Of a DNA stretch of 64,000 nucleotides, positions 1 to 9,940 are shown piece by piece. Below the pieces are notes generated by a model. That model did not search any database. It saw nothing but the letters and a program-made list of their open reading frames with translations, and had not been told where the DNA came from. This DNA comes from Oscarella lobularis. Lineage: Eukaryota; Porifera; Homoscleromorpha; Homosclerophorida; Oscarellidae. The stretch's first letter is position 1; each line of letters opens with the position of its first letter. The DNA is taken from the NCBI RefSeq assembly GCF_947507565.1, contig NC_089194.1:434001-498000 (forward strand), given 5' to 3'. The position numbers and the translations under genes are program-made.

Positions 1-1349
1 CCCGAAACCCTAATTAATTAAAGGAGCGATCTTCGATAACAGGCTTTCTTCGGATAGAGGGCAAATCTGTATACGGACAGGGAGGTGAAAGCTTCATTCG
101 GCATTCGGTGTCGGTGAATGAATTTTTAGGGCTTCTCCAACTTAACTTTCACACTTTTCGCTTGGTTTTGCGCAGGACTGACCTAGGATAATTTCCTTGT
201 GGCTCTCTTAGCAAAGAAAATCTTCACTTTGTCGTAATCGATCTCCGGTTTCACTTTCGATTTGAGTGCTTCGTCACTGCTACTAGCACGGGCACAAGAA
301 GAAGACGCTCTAGAAACACAATAAGACAATAAAATTAACAAATTAATGATTATTGATGACGTGCGTTTACTTTCTCTTCTGCTCTTTCCTCTGAATCTTC
401 ACCTTAGACAAGCAAAGTTGCTTCCTAGCAAACCATTGGCTTTCTTCCCTTCTACCCGCCGCACTCATTCGATTGACGTTCTAGTCCCTCACGAACATGA
501 GTTGAATGATAGCTCCATACAGGACAGCTAGAGACACATAGGAGAAATTCTTCATTTCTTTTAGTTCGATGTTGTTTAGGAACGTGCACGACTGAACGTT
601 CACTGTAGATGTCACCGCTGTCACCGTATCAACGCTATGTTCCTATAAAAAAGAATTAAAAAAATGTGAAATCAAGTGTAGTCTCTAGCTTCGCGCTCTC
701 AACTTACACTAAGCTCGTATAGCATTTTACTGCACTACAATACCCCCGAGACAGAGCTACTCGCCGCTAAGTCGATGGTGCCGGTCGCGCGAGCGTCGTC
801 GCTGAAGAAATAGCGAAGCGTTTGGCGAACTTCGTCTTTCACTAAACTTTCGGGCTTGAATGCATCCTCTGAGGCGGGTGAAAAGCGATCGAAAAGCCGG
901 TGAACTCGACTTCTTTCTCATTTTCAGAATTTATCCGGGATGTTAAAAGCTCAACAGTTCGCGTCCGAATCCGCTCCCATCGCGGCAATCGTCGGTGTTC
1001 TCGGCGATCCAATGCTTTCTTACACGGTTTCTCTCGCCGTTTGAACAGCCAAAAGGGGTGTAAACCCTTCGCGAAGGAGCAAATGACGCTGGTTTCTTCC
1101 TGCCCTCCCGGATATCCATTGTAACGTTTCCCCGCCCAAAGTCGATAAGCGTTCCATGACAGCCTAAAACTTTTACTCACTGCTTTGACGACGAAGAACT
1201 TCACGAGCTCTGTGCATGCCGCTGATCGAAGAGTATGCATGCAGGTAGACCTGAAGTGATCGAGCCAGCTAGAAAATATTTGATTTTTCCATAGGGCGAA
1301 CGTTCATATTGCGGCATCAGCAACTCCATATATGATTTTGAACTGCAAG
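1..1349 (-). repeat. Repeat X, copy 1 (multicopy, protein-like, unknown function)
   Basis: This block is closely repeated at 9941-11415 and, from about base 140, at 38706-39958. Smaller shards lie elsewhere in the window. On the minus strand it looks exon-like: a segment at 1201-1349 ends at a donor-like GTGAAGTTC/GTAAAG site, a TTTTAG acceptor follows, and a long open frame runs to 842. Further protein-like stretches occur at about 530-620 and 170-300; the second ends in a lysine-rich stretch and a stop. I do not recognise the product. The conserved frames suggest a repeated host gene or a transposon-borne gene rather than simple non-coding repeat. The right edge at about 1349 is a junction with an unrelated gene (see the next entry). 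Confidence 0.7.
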
Positions 1350-1458
1350 ACATGTATGTTATAGGACTGAAAGGCCCAGTCATAGAGACCGATTCCAACA
1401 GATAAATGTCGAACTGACTAGCGGAGAACGGAGAAACAGTTGGAGTCGTTACACACAT
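842..1458 (-). other. Chimeric open frame across the junction of two duplicated genes
   Basis: The minus-strand frame that enters at 1458 encodes the TYLLES/TGPF-like motif of the propeller family. It crosses the breakpoint near 1350 without a stop and continues into repeat X sequence. With the short candidate intron at about 1163-1203 removed, the frame stays open to 842. This could be a fusion exon, or chance after a recombination at the shared hexamer CATGTA. The upstream gene already carries a one-base deletion near 1472, so a functional fusion protein is unlikely unless that base is a sequencing error. Confidence 0.35.
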
Positions 1459-3632
1459 GATGTATCTTTTCAGACAGGCAAATACCTAAATACCAACGTA
1501 TAAATTACATGGGTAGGAACGAGCTACTCCTTCTACGTCATTGTTGCAATGCCTGATCGATTAAGCCAAGTGTATAGAGGCAGCGACTTGTCGAGCGTCT
1601 TAGTCCAACTCTCAGAAGTACCGTTGTAGAACTCCCAAGCCGATTCGTTATTAATTTGAACCGGATCGGGTATGCCTCGGGCTAAGTAAACTTGATCGCC
1701 CTAAACATAGGTTAGATGAGAAAACTAAAGAAGCGTTATAGATTCATTGTAGGTAGAACCTGCATCCACGACTCGTGAGCAGACGAAAGATTAGCACCGT
1801 GGCCAATCACGTACACCTAATGTCAGCATAACATTTATGGGAGCTTATTTTGAGATGTAAGACTACCTTTTGATCCGGTGAATATTCCATGTTTTTGCCA
1901 AAATCAACCTTGAAAAATACCATGTTTTAACCCACAGCCACAATAGAGGACCGTAGCAACTGACCACGTGTACTGAACCCATTTTGACTTTTGTATTGTT
2001 CTTGCTCGACTGATGAAATAAGTTGTCCGTAGCGTTGCTCATATTCACACTCGGTTCGTACCACTGCGGCGGTTTGCTGGGACTTACAATAGACAAATAA
2101 CGAAAGACCAAAAACGGGCCTTCATCACACTTATAATTTTAGAACTTGGGTCGAGAAATTATTAAATGTAAACGAGTTCACCATCCATCTCCACAATACG
2201 GAGGTGGATCTGGAGGAATGTGAGCATTGTCGACCGCATACCTAAAATCTTAGATAAAATATCTACGTATTGTAGTTGTCGAAAGTCTTACGTTTCATAA
2301 TACCAGTAACCGTTGTAAACCAAATTAGCAGAAGGGTACAGATATCCAATAATTAGACGTTAGCACCGGTAAGGGAGCATTGCCTGCCTTCGTAAGGACT
2401 CGAAAAGCTTTTATAGGTACCAACGTTTGTTATCGTCAAATTGAGAGGATCGTCTCCAACAGCGACAGCAAAACCGGTGGTGTTACTGGGATGTCCTCCG
2501 CCGAGCCCTTTTACTGAGCCTTTAGTGCATATACGAAGTTGTCAAAAGGTTATACGCTTTGCAACTTAACGTTACCGTCTGTCCACATTAAATATAAATT
2601 GTTGTCGCTACTCCACGACGGATACCACGTGTCCGCGTGACGATATATGCCTGCTCTATAGCTCATCTGAATGCCCTGGAGTAGGGTGGATTGTTTGAAT
2701 GGACAGTCGGCCGGAGGCGTGTTGGCCCATTCGTGCCACAAAACTGGGGCATAGCCTACATGTATAATAGATAAGTCACTTCAATCGTACTGTAAACAAT
2801 TTTGTTCGTTATGTGTAGCAGAGTTTCAAAACTAATTTAGTAAATTTGCCTCTACCTTCGATTCCTTGCAATACATATCTGGACATAAGGGCACTGTTTT
2901 CATCAGCTTTACATCCAGTTAGAAACAGGTCAGATCTTTCTTTGTTCCAGTAGAGCTTTAGAGGCCTTCTGTCACGACGAACCTGCATGAAGATAAAGTT
3001 AATAGTCATTGAGAAATAACACTTAGATTAGGTACCATTAGGATAGATGTACCCTTCAATTCCAACTAATTGGTAGTTCCTGCTTTTCACGTATGCAATG
3101 CCCTCTGAAAAAACAATATACTAAAGTGTTTTCAAACGCAGATAAGAGAGATATTGTGATTGTCAGCTGCACCTGGACTTGCGTCATTGGCAGTATCGTT
3201 ATAATGAGAGTTGAAGTATTTGTACAAGGGAATGGCCCCGTCGACGAGAGAAGAATAGGAGACAAAATGTAGACAACAAAACAACCTGTTATATCTTGCA
3301 GAAAATCAGACGTACACTACGGGAGAAGGGAGAAGGAAGGATGTTCTCTAAAGGAGTCTAAGGCTAGAACTCTTTCTAGAGCTAACTTCTGAATTTTTAA
3401 TGGATGACTCTATGTAAGTTAGGTCGAAAAGGAAATAATCGTATTTGTTTCTTGCCTGAGTGCAGTTTCGAATAAGCTTTTAGTCCGATGTGACCGAATT
3501 CAGATTTTTTTCTGTCGCATAGACGACGGCATCCTCTCTTGCACTGCTGTAGTAAAGAAACAGCGGTGCATCTGGGCTTGCAGAGAAGCCTGAAAGGAAG
3601 GCGAGCCAAAGAGAAATCCAACGTCTACCCAT
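1350..3632 (-). pseudogene. Secreted propeller-like protein (DUF4185-like), 3'-truncated
   Basis: A minus-strand, multi-exon gene. The best start is at 3632, where MGRRWISLWLAFLSGFSASP is a clear signal peptide. Next come lectin-like repeats with PLYKYFN, GIAYV...IEGYIYP and PLKLYWN (DUF5648-like). The main part has ADTWYPSW...DNNLYLMWTDG, GFAVAVGDDP, NNTKVKMG, VDFGKNMEYSPD, VIGHGA and GDQVYLAR...AWEFYNG, resembling uncharacterised DUF4185-type propeller proteins found in fungi and invertebrates. Introns are short with mostly good GT-AG ends. It is broken: one base is missing near 1472 compared with the paralogue at 8970, and its 3' end is replaced by repeat X at about 1350. An exon join near 2360-2400 is also unclear. 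Family assignment is from remembered motifs, not a search. Confidence 0.6.
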
Positions 3633-3915
3633 CCGAATGACGTCACGTGCGAATAATCTGCATCTAATACCTAGAATGACGTAAACATGTTCGAAGTCAA
3701 CTGTTTCTAGAATGCAAGTCACAGATCATCGATACCCTGACATAATGCGGCATATATACAGGGTTCTGCCCACAAAGGTCGACATGGGCCGGCCCTGACC
3801 CATACTCGCCTTTCGCCCACCCATGCTACAGTAAAAAATTGTGTATACAGTGCCGCGTTCATTCAATAAAGGATTAACGAGGACAAGCAAAATTAATATC
3901 TCATTAAGGAAAAAA
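3633..3915. other. Spacer with no recognised gene
   Basis: Upstream of the propeller gene start. I see a GTATACAGTGCCGCGTTCAT unit at about 3844, repeated at about 4022, and no convincing exon. This is the likely promoter region of the minus-strand gene, but no motif can be assigned. Confidence 0.4.
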
Positions 3916-3917
3916 AA

Positions 3918-3998
3918 CGTTCGAACGTTCAAACCCGTTTGAACGCGTTTGAACGTTCGAACTCGTTTGGACGTTTGAACGTCCGAACGCTCGAATAT
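3918..3998. repeat. AACGTTCGAAC-type palindromic microsatellite
   Basis: About seven degenerate copies of a roughly 10-11 base unit (GTTTGAACG / CGTTCGAAC), each nearly self-complementary, lie between two copies of a GTATACAGTGCCGCGTTCAT direct repeat (about 3844 and 4022). The arrangement suggests local slippage or a small element flanked by direct repeats. Confidence 0.6.
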
Positions 3999-4140
3999 TC
4001 AACCCATACTAGTAAAAAGTTTAGTATACAGTGCCGCGTTCATTGAGTAAAGGATTAAGGTTAGAGACAAGCATAGAGTCATAATCGCATAAAGAACCTA
4101 GGTAACCACGCTCACAAAAAATGTTTCTTTATGTTTTTGC

Positions 4141-4592
4141 TCCCAGACCTAGTCTGGGGGCCAAACCTCTTCGCTCGGGGAGGAAGAGGGTCTGGTCACA
4201 GCGCACACTCAGTCTGTACCGCCGCACTGTACAGTGCCTCCCAATCAGCGCGCTTGTATTCATTGAGTTAGTCTATAATAAATTACCGATCAGACGCACG
4301 CTACTGGAGACCGAGTCAATTGAGCGAGCAGCAAGATCCGCTGCTGCTGAAATGGGGTTCCCATTGCTCCGCGGGGAACAGCTAAACACCATTGTGTCAC
4401 TGGCTTTAAATCAGGACGTCTTTGTTTGTCTTTGTCTGATCGGTAATTTAATATAGACTAACTCAATGAATTCAAGCGCGCTGATTGGGCCGCACTGTAC
4501 AATGCGGCGGTACAGACTGAGTGTGCGCAGGTGACCAGACCCTCTTCCTCCCCGAGCGAAGAGGTCTGGCCCCCAGACTATCCCAGGCCCCC
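4141..4592. mobile_element. Foldback element 1 (CCCAGACC family)
   Basis: The arm at 4141-4293 is the near-perfect reverse complement of 4436-4592, leaving about 140 bases inside. Arms of about 150 bases start with CCCAGACCTAGTCTGGGGGC. No transposase is encoded. The CCCAGACC tips recur in two other inverted-repeat elements in this window (25338-25836 and 26465-27050), so this looks like a non-autonomous foldback/MITE family. I could not identify a clear target-site duplication. Confidence 0.75.
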
Positions 4593-5099
4593 CGGCCTTC
4601 ACATACAGAAAAAGTCCTTGGCAGAACCCTGTATATATCCAGAGCAGCGTAGCCTACAGACTTCAATCAGTGTTGGGTCAATCCAAAAGTAACTTAAGAT
4701 TTATATGTACCTGCATGTGTTTTATTTGACAATGATGACGACGCCTCGTAGGGAGCCCCAAAGTCTTAGACTAAAACGCGACGTTGGCCTTTTGAGACAC
4801 GACCAACAGTTGCGGCCCAAGCTGTCTGGGTGACCTACCGAATAAAAAACTAAATAGACTGCATGACTTCAGCATCCTAAACGCAAGCTCTGAACCTTAT
4901 TGGAGCTTCTAAAGTACTTTACGGCAATAACAAGACACCGTTGCATAGTTCTTCGTGCTTCCAAACCTTTGTGATTGTCGCGCGAGTCTCGTCTTCAAAG
5001 AAATGTCGCCGCAACTGGCGTTCTTGAGATTTCGTCAAACGCTTCTCGACTAGAAGTCAAGATCGGCTTCTGTATGATGGTGCAACAGCAATCGAAAGC

Positions 5100-5402
5100 C
5101 AGAGGCGGAACCAGTGGGTGGGCCCAGGTGGGCCAGGCCCACCCAAAAATTTTTCAAAGTATAAATGGAAATTAAAGTTATTCACCTGATTTAACCTGAA
5201 TAGCAATTTCTGCTATTATATCGTCTAAGTTAAAGTTTGCAGCTCTAACCAATATCAGCACAGCATGCAAATACTTCTTTGTACTGATACATTTGAGCAA
5301 TATAAATTTTTACTAACCACGCCCACATGCCTAAAGCGGCTGGGGGCCAAACCCCCAGACCCCCTGTGCCCACCCTAAAAAAATTGTCTGGTTACGCCAC
5401 TG
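5100..5402. mobile_element. hAT-like MITE with 8-base target duplication
   Basis: The left end is CAGAGGCGGAACCAG. The right end, reverse-complemented, is CAGTGGCGTAACCAG, a typical hAT-type terminal repeat. The flanks are TCGAAAGC (5092-5099) and TCGAAAAC (5403-5410), which match at 7 of 8 bases, as expected for an 8-base hAT target-site duplication. The 303-base body is non-coding. Confidence 0.75.
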
Positions 5403-5573
5403 TCGAAAACCCCATCAGTTTGACTATTTCCTCAATGTACTGATTTTATCCGGGATAATACCAGCCTCTCTTATCTCGTCCGAATGGGGAGGGACGTCCA
5501 CTAATTAATCTAATTTGAACGAGATGCACTTAAAGGAGAAAGGATTTCCGATTCACGCACATACCGTAGGAAA

Positions 5574-6089
5574 ATGAGCGCAAAACCTGTTGTTCACATC
5601 AGCCGCTACTACGTTGCAAGAAGCTGGACACCAAAAGATCGGGAGTCTCTCATCGAAATGATAACTAATATCCTCGCCTCTGAGGGAGAACAATTCCAGC
5701 CAGATGACGGCGACCAAGACGCTTTGAGAGTTGAGGAATACTACTGGGGCAAGGGTGACTTGTTTGTCATCGAAGATGTCGCCACGCGAGAGATGGTTGG
5801 ATGTGTGGGATACTACAATTCGACAGCTCAAAGAGGCCAACCGTGCGCTGACGTTAGAAAAGTGTATCTGAAGCCAGAAGCGAGAGGAAAAGGCATCGCC
5901 CAATCTATGCTCACTATGGTTGAAGAAGAAATTCGACGTAGCGGTGTGAAGAAGGTTTTCCTAGAAACGTCTACTAGGCTCGACAAAGCATGTCGCTTGT
6001 ACAAAAGAGCCGGGTACACAGACGCTTGTGGCGACGGCGCTATGTTTGACAGTCGTGCCGACAAACTTCTGACAAAGAGTCTCGATTGA
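5574..6089 (+). CDS. GNAT-family N-acetyltransferase
   Basis: A single-exon frame of 171 residues starting ATGAGCGC. It has the GNAT fold signature: strand 4 and the acetyl-CoA loop read VRKVYLKPEARGKGIAQSML (R-x-x-G-x-G/A pyrophosphate-binding motif, about residues 97-116). A late AGYT follows (about 146-149), near the usual motif B tyrosine. It should transfer an acetyl group from acetyl-CoA to an amine, but the substrate cannot be read from the sequence. It has no signal peptide or membrane segment, so it is probably cytosolic. It has no introns, unlike most neighbours, which could mean retrocopy, ancient intron loss or transfer. The frame is intact, and the neighbours give no functional clue. 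Confidence 0.85.
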   Translation: MSAKPVVHISRYYVARSWTPKDRESLIEMITNILASEGEQFQPDDGDQDALRVEEYYWGKGDLFVIEDVATREMVGCVGYYNSTAQRGQPCADVRKVYLKPEARGKGIAQSMLTMVEEEIRRSGVKKVFLETSTRLDKACRLYKRAGYTDACGDGAMFDSRADKLLTKSLD

Positions 6090-6255
6090 AGAGACCCTAC
6101 AATTAAGTTGCATGAAGTAACTTTCGTACCCTTTGTGTTTGCTCTAGATGCATGATTAGACGCCGAGGCAACCCTGCTGAAGCTGATGTACCTAAAGACC
6201 TGATAAGCGCTCTAAGAAAACGCGGGCTTCGCCCTATATCCAATTAACCCCTTCT

Positions 6256-6642
6256 TTATTTACCTTGGAGAGCCAGATCACGTAGGGGGATCCCCATCAA
6301 CATGACCTTGCCGATCGAGCCTTCTCCTTCACTTGACCGCATAAACGACGACGGCGTTGAAGCGATCAGATAGAAATCTCCTCTAGTATCCGTGCTGTAA
6401 CGGAGCCGAGAATGCATCAACGATATACGGGACACTTGCCGTTCACTCAAGGGAGTGAATAATGTCAGTCTGTAAGCCGCCGGCCGGCATTTTGACCGCG
6501 ATCGTGCTGTCTCAGTGCCTGGAAAACAAACCGTCTTCAGGTGAGTTATGGCCTTCTCTGACGAGAGGAAAGAGTTGTGCACAACTTCGTCACCTGTTGG
6601 AATGCAGCTCGTTTTGAAGCCGTGACTCGCCCAAATCCGCAA
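6256..6642 (-). CDS. Hypothetical ORF, 128 codons
   Basis: A minus-strand open frame ending in ALQGK at 6256. The listed first codon is TTG, with no upstream ATG before a stop, so if real it is probably an internal or terminal exon. Composition looks protein-like (SFMRSSEGEGSIGKVMLMG near the end), but I recognise no family. The opposite strand is also partly open, which lowers confidence. Confidence 0.25.
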   Translation of the reverse strand: MRIWASHGFKTSCIPTGDEVVHNSFLSSEKAITHLKTVCFPGTETARSRSKCRPAAYRLTLFTPLSERQVSRISLMHSRLRYSTDTRGDFYLIASTPSSFMRSSEGEGSIGKVMLMGIPLRDLALQGK

Positions 6643-6951
6643 CAGTGGTTTTATTTGCTTTCTGCCATCATTGTCTTACCTGTACATCTATTGTCCTTCT
6701 TTCTCGACTCAGAACCGAGCGTCAGCTGGGACTTGGAATCACTCTCTATAATTAGCTCTGCAATCTGCATGTCAGCTGCTGTTTTTCTACCGAGATCAGT
6801 GTCCATGAGGACTTTGTTCACTACTCATAGATTTAGGAAAGATCTTCGGAAGAGCCAATCTAGGCCAAGTCTCCTCCATCTCATGCAGTTGAAAAGTGGG
6901 AGGAGCAAAACCTAGGGTAATCGGATTAGTAGATTCATCATTCATTTTACG

Positions 6952-7015
6952 CAGCGTCAGCTGGCCCAATGGCAGCGTCAGCTGGCACAATGCAGCGTCA
7001 GCTGGCACAATGACG
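6952..7015. repeat. Tandem repeat, about 20 bases x 3
   Basis: GCAGCGTCAGCTGGCNCAAT occurs three times in a row with one or two base differences. It lies in the spacer between the hypothetical ORF and the methyltransferase. Confidence 0.8.
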
Positions 7016-7148
7016 GTTGAGCGAAGCCGTCTGGTATGAACTAGCCCAAGACCATGGCGCATATATCCGGCGTCATCTTGAATGTTATTTAGGCGATGAG
7101 AGGGTTTCTTTTTGATCAGACAGATACCCTAACACAAACTATCGTTCT

Positions 7149-7931
7149 CTAACTCGGTTTCTTAGCCACAACGTCCAGAAGAGAAGCGTAGACAGGAATC
7201 GGTTCGTCTCTTTTCAATTTGTATTTGTTCAGCAGTTTCTCCGGTGTTCTACGAGCGGCGCTGAAGTAGCCCGCAGTCGTCGCTTCCCACCAATCGAGTA
7301 ATGTCCTTTCGTCCGGGAAGACGACACAGTTATCCTCTTTCGAGCTGTATACGATTTCGAAGCCGGCGTCTCTGAAAAGCGATTCCCAGTAGGAAAGCGG
7401 AGACAAACTCCATCCCGTAGCAGCTATAAACGATTCGTAGGAATTTTCATATTGATTTGCAGAGATCTCTCGTAAGATGCCTTTGTGATCGTCCCCCGTC
7501 GTGAAGCCGACACGTCCACCTGGTCTCAGCAAATCAAAGAATTTTCCAACGTACTCTTCGTGGTTGTCGCGAGGTATCCAGTGTATCACTTGGTTTGAGG
7601 TGATAACATCGTAAAGTGCAAACGGTTTCGCTTCGTCTATTGAACCGTGAAGTATTTTTATATTCTCGTAGCTTTGGAGTCGGCTTTGGGCGATTTTGAT
7701 TCGCTCTAAGTCGGGGTCCACTCCTACGAGGAAACCTTTTGGCCCGATTTTTTCTGCTAAATGGAGCGTTAGGTTCCCTGTTCCGCAGCCAAAATCGAGA
7801 ACGCGATCGCCACTTCGAGGCTGCAGAATGCGATCGAGGAATTTCTGGCCTTCAGATAGTTGAGCATGCTTCGAAAGCTTGCTGTAGGTTGAAGCGTGCA
7901 CTCCAGTTTCGTTTGTCTCGGCTAGTGCCAT
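7149..7931 (-). CDS. Class I SAM-dependent methyltransferase
   Basis: An intact single-exon gene of 260 codons from the ATG at 7931 (MALAETNETGVH). The frame is open further upstream but offers only a GTG. Motif I is VLDFGCGTGNLTLHLAEKIG (about residues 45-64), the acidic end of strand 2 is GVDPDLERI, the post-II region is SNQVIHWIPRDN, and motif III is LRPGGRVGFTT. This is the Methyltransf_11/25 type, similar in layout to trans-aconitate and juvenile-hormone-acid methyltransferases; the acceptor is unknown. A conserved WWEATTAGYFSAARRTPE stretch lies near the C-terminus. A decayed paralogue at 52801-53604 shares these motifs. No signal peptide, so likely cytosolic. Confidence 0.85.
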   Translation of the reverse strand: MALAETNETGVHASTYSKLSKHAQLSEGQKFLDRILQPRSGDRVLDFGCGTGNLTLHLAEKIGPKGFLVGVDPDLERIKIAQSRLQSYENIKILHGSIDEAKPFALYDVITSNQVIHWIPRDNHEEYVGKFFDLLRPGGRVGFTTGDDHKGILREISANQYENSYESFIAATGWSLSPLSYWESLFRDAGFEIVYSSKEDNCVVFPDERTLLDWWEATTAGYFSAARRTPEKLLNKYKLKRDEPIPVYASLLDVVAKKPS

Positions 7932-7959
7932 TAGCCTCGTCCCCAGGCCCTTCACCAGC

Positions 7960-8583
7960 TAGCGCGCTTGATACGCCCTTACTGGTAGAAGGACTTGCTT
8001 GCAAAGCATTTTGTATGATGATTAATTCAATTTGCACTCATTACGAAACCGGAAGATCCTTTGTTCCGGCCGCGAATCACTGCTATTCCGCTAAAAGAGA
8101 TTCTTAGCTTTATTATTCAATGTTGCTCCACGTGCTTGCTGCCTAATACTAGAGAATTGAACAAGTTGACCGTATTTGTGCCTCAAATCAGACGGAAACA
8201 TAGAAAGAGGCAAGGCCACTCAGAGCAATTAGTAATGATAATTAATTGAGTTACCTCTCATTAGCTGGAGACGTGAAGCGTGATTGTCTGGTGCTGCGGA
8301 AGCGAACCGCTGAAAGCGATTCTTCTAATATCGCTCAACTCTAATGTCGCTCAACGTGCATCCTGCCTTATTAAATAAAAGGAAGAAAAAGAGGTGAATC
8401 GTACTTGTGCCTAAAATCAGACTCAAAGGCAAGTTCAATTAAACTCCTTCAGTACCTGAGACGAGAAAAAGCTCAATATAGGTTTGGCATTTGCTAGGCT
8501 CGAAGGTCCAGCCTGTTGTACGTCCTAGTCTTACAAAAACATTCAAAAATCATTGACACAAACGTTCAAATGGTCTCAACCCG
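7960..8583. other. Spacer with no recognised gene
   Basis: AT-rich intergenic DNA between the methyltransferase and the propeller relic. Two related stretches (about 8095-8200 and 8320-8410) share GCTCAACGTGC-like text, suggesting an old local duplication. No coding signal. Confidence 0.4.
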
Positions 8584-9363
8584 TTAAAAGAAAGTCTTTT
8601 GCGGTTGAATTGCTGATTTTGAAACGCGATTCCATAAGGTCCAGTGAAAACAGGAGCCAGGTGGATTCGCCGTCACTTTGCGCATGGCTTTGGAATGGTT
8701 AGCCGAATGCGAGAGGTAGAACTTCAAGTACAACTCGCTGTCAATCTTTTCAATTTGGGAATGGACAAATTTGCTTGAAATGTTAACAAAATATCTTAAA
8801 GACAGAAACAAATTAGGTGATTTTCGACCCAATTCATGGTATAACTTTCCGGGCCAAACTCCTTCATGTATGTTATAAGACTGAAAGGCCCAGTCATAGA
8901 GACCGATTCCAAAAGATAAGTGCCGAACTGACTAGCGGAGAACGGAGAAACAGTTGGAGTCGTTATACACATGATGTATCTTTTCAAGACAGGCAAATAC
9001 CTAAATACCAACGTATAAATGACAAACATGGGTGGGAACGAGCAAACTCTTTCTACTTCATTGTTGCAATGCCTGATCGATTAAGCCAAGTGTATAGAGG
9101 CAGCGACTCGTCGAGCGTCTTAGTCCAACTCTCAGAAGTACCGTTGTAGAACTCCCAAGCCGATTCGTTATTAATTTGAACATGATCGGGTATGCCTCGG
9201 GCTAAGTAAACTTGATCGCCCTAAACATAGGTTAGATGAGAAAACTAAAGAAGCGTTATAGATTCATTTTAGGTAGAACCCGCATCCACGACTCGTGAGC
9301 AGACGAAAGATTAGCACCGTGGCCAATCACGTACACCTAACGTCAGCATAACATTTATGGGAG
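8584..9363 (-). pseudogene. Propeller-like protein relic, 5'-truncated paralogue
   Basis: Bases 8866-9363 match 1351-1856 almost base for base, including two introns. Here the 3' end is kept: KYLPVLKRYIM, then QFGTYLLESVSMTGPF, TYMKEFGPESYTMNW, and after a short intron SKFVHSQIEKIDSELYLKFY and NPPGSCFHWTL, ending with TAA at 8584. The C-terminal tail matches the conserved end of the same DUF4185-like family. The 5' half is missing: at 9363 the sequence changes abruptly to repeat X. The base missing in the other copy (near 1472) is present here. Confidence 0.75.
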
Positions 9364-9411
9364 CGAAGTCGATGGTGCCGGTGGCGCGAGTGTCGTCGCT
9401 GAAGAAATAGC
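9364..9411. repeat. Repeat X shard
   Basis: About 48 bases match copy 1 at 766-815 (AAGTCGATGGTGCCGGT...CTGAAGAAATAG). They are joined directly to the truncated propeller relic, a second propeller/repeat X junction distinct from that at 1350. Confidence 0.7.
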
Positions 9412-9940
9412 TTCTTACGTTGCTGGGTTGATTTATTTGTCGTATGTCTCTTTTCTTTTTTGAACGTTACGTGCTAGTGTCAAAGATTTATCTAAGTGTC
9501 AATCTCTACCAAATCAAGCTAGAGGCGCAACGAAGCCAATGTGAAACGTGCGGTATCCAAACGTCCGTGAAATTTGAGTTCTTGAAATCTTCTATCTACA
9601 CGATCGAAACTTGGTTATATTGGCTGCGTAAATTAAGCTTCTTGATTTGATGCAGTTTGTGGAGAGTTATTGAGATTTCGTTCACAAAAGTAGCAAAATG
9701 GCTTCGGACAAAGACCTTGGCGGAATTTAAAATGTGGATTTGATCGTGCAATAGTGAAAAGGTAAAACGTCAATGCATTTTCAAAGCAGCAGGCATCAGA
9801 GAAGAAAACTCGGATTTTCGCTATTTGGTTATGTTTTGCCCGCGATTAGGTATGAAAATGGCTGATGGCGATCGACAGCGCCATTGCCGACGGAAATTCG
9901 TACAGTACATTTTTCGGCCCCTCGCTCAGTATCCAAAATC
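9412..9940. other. Spacer with no recognised gene
   Basis: A 68-codon plus-strand frame at 9444-9650 has no recognisable features. I see no exon pattern or repeat here. Confidence 0.4.

Noticed and set aside
7932-7955. GTG start for the methyltransferase
   Set aside because: Eukaryotic gene, with an ATG eight codons downstream before all conserved motifs.
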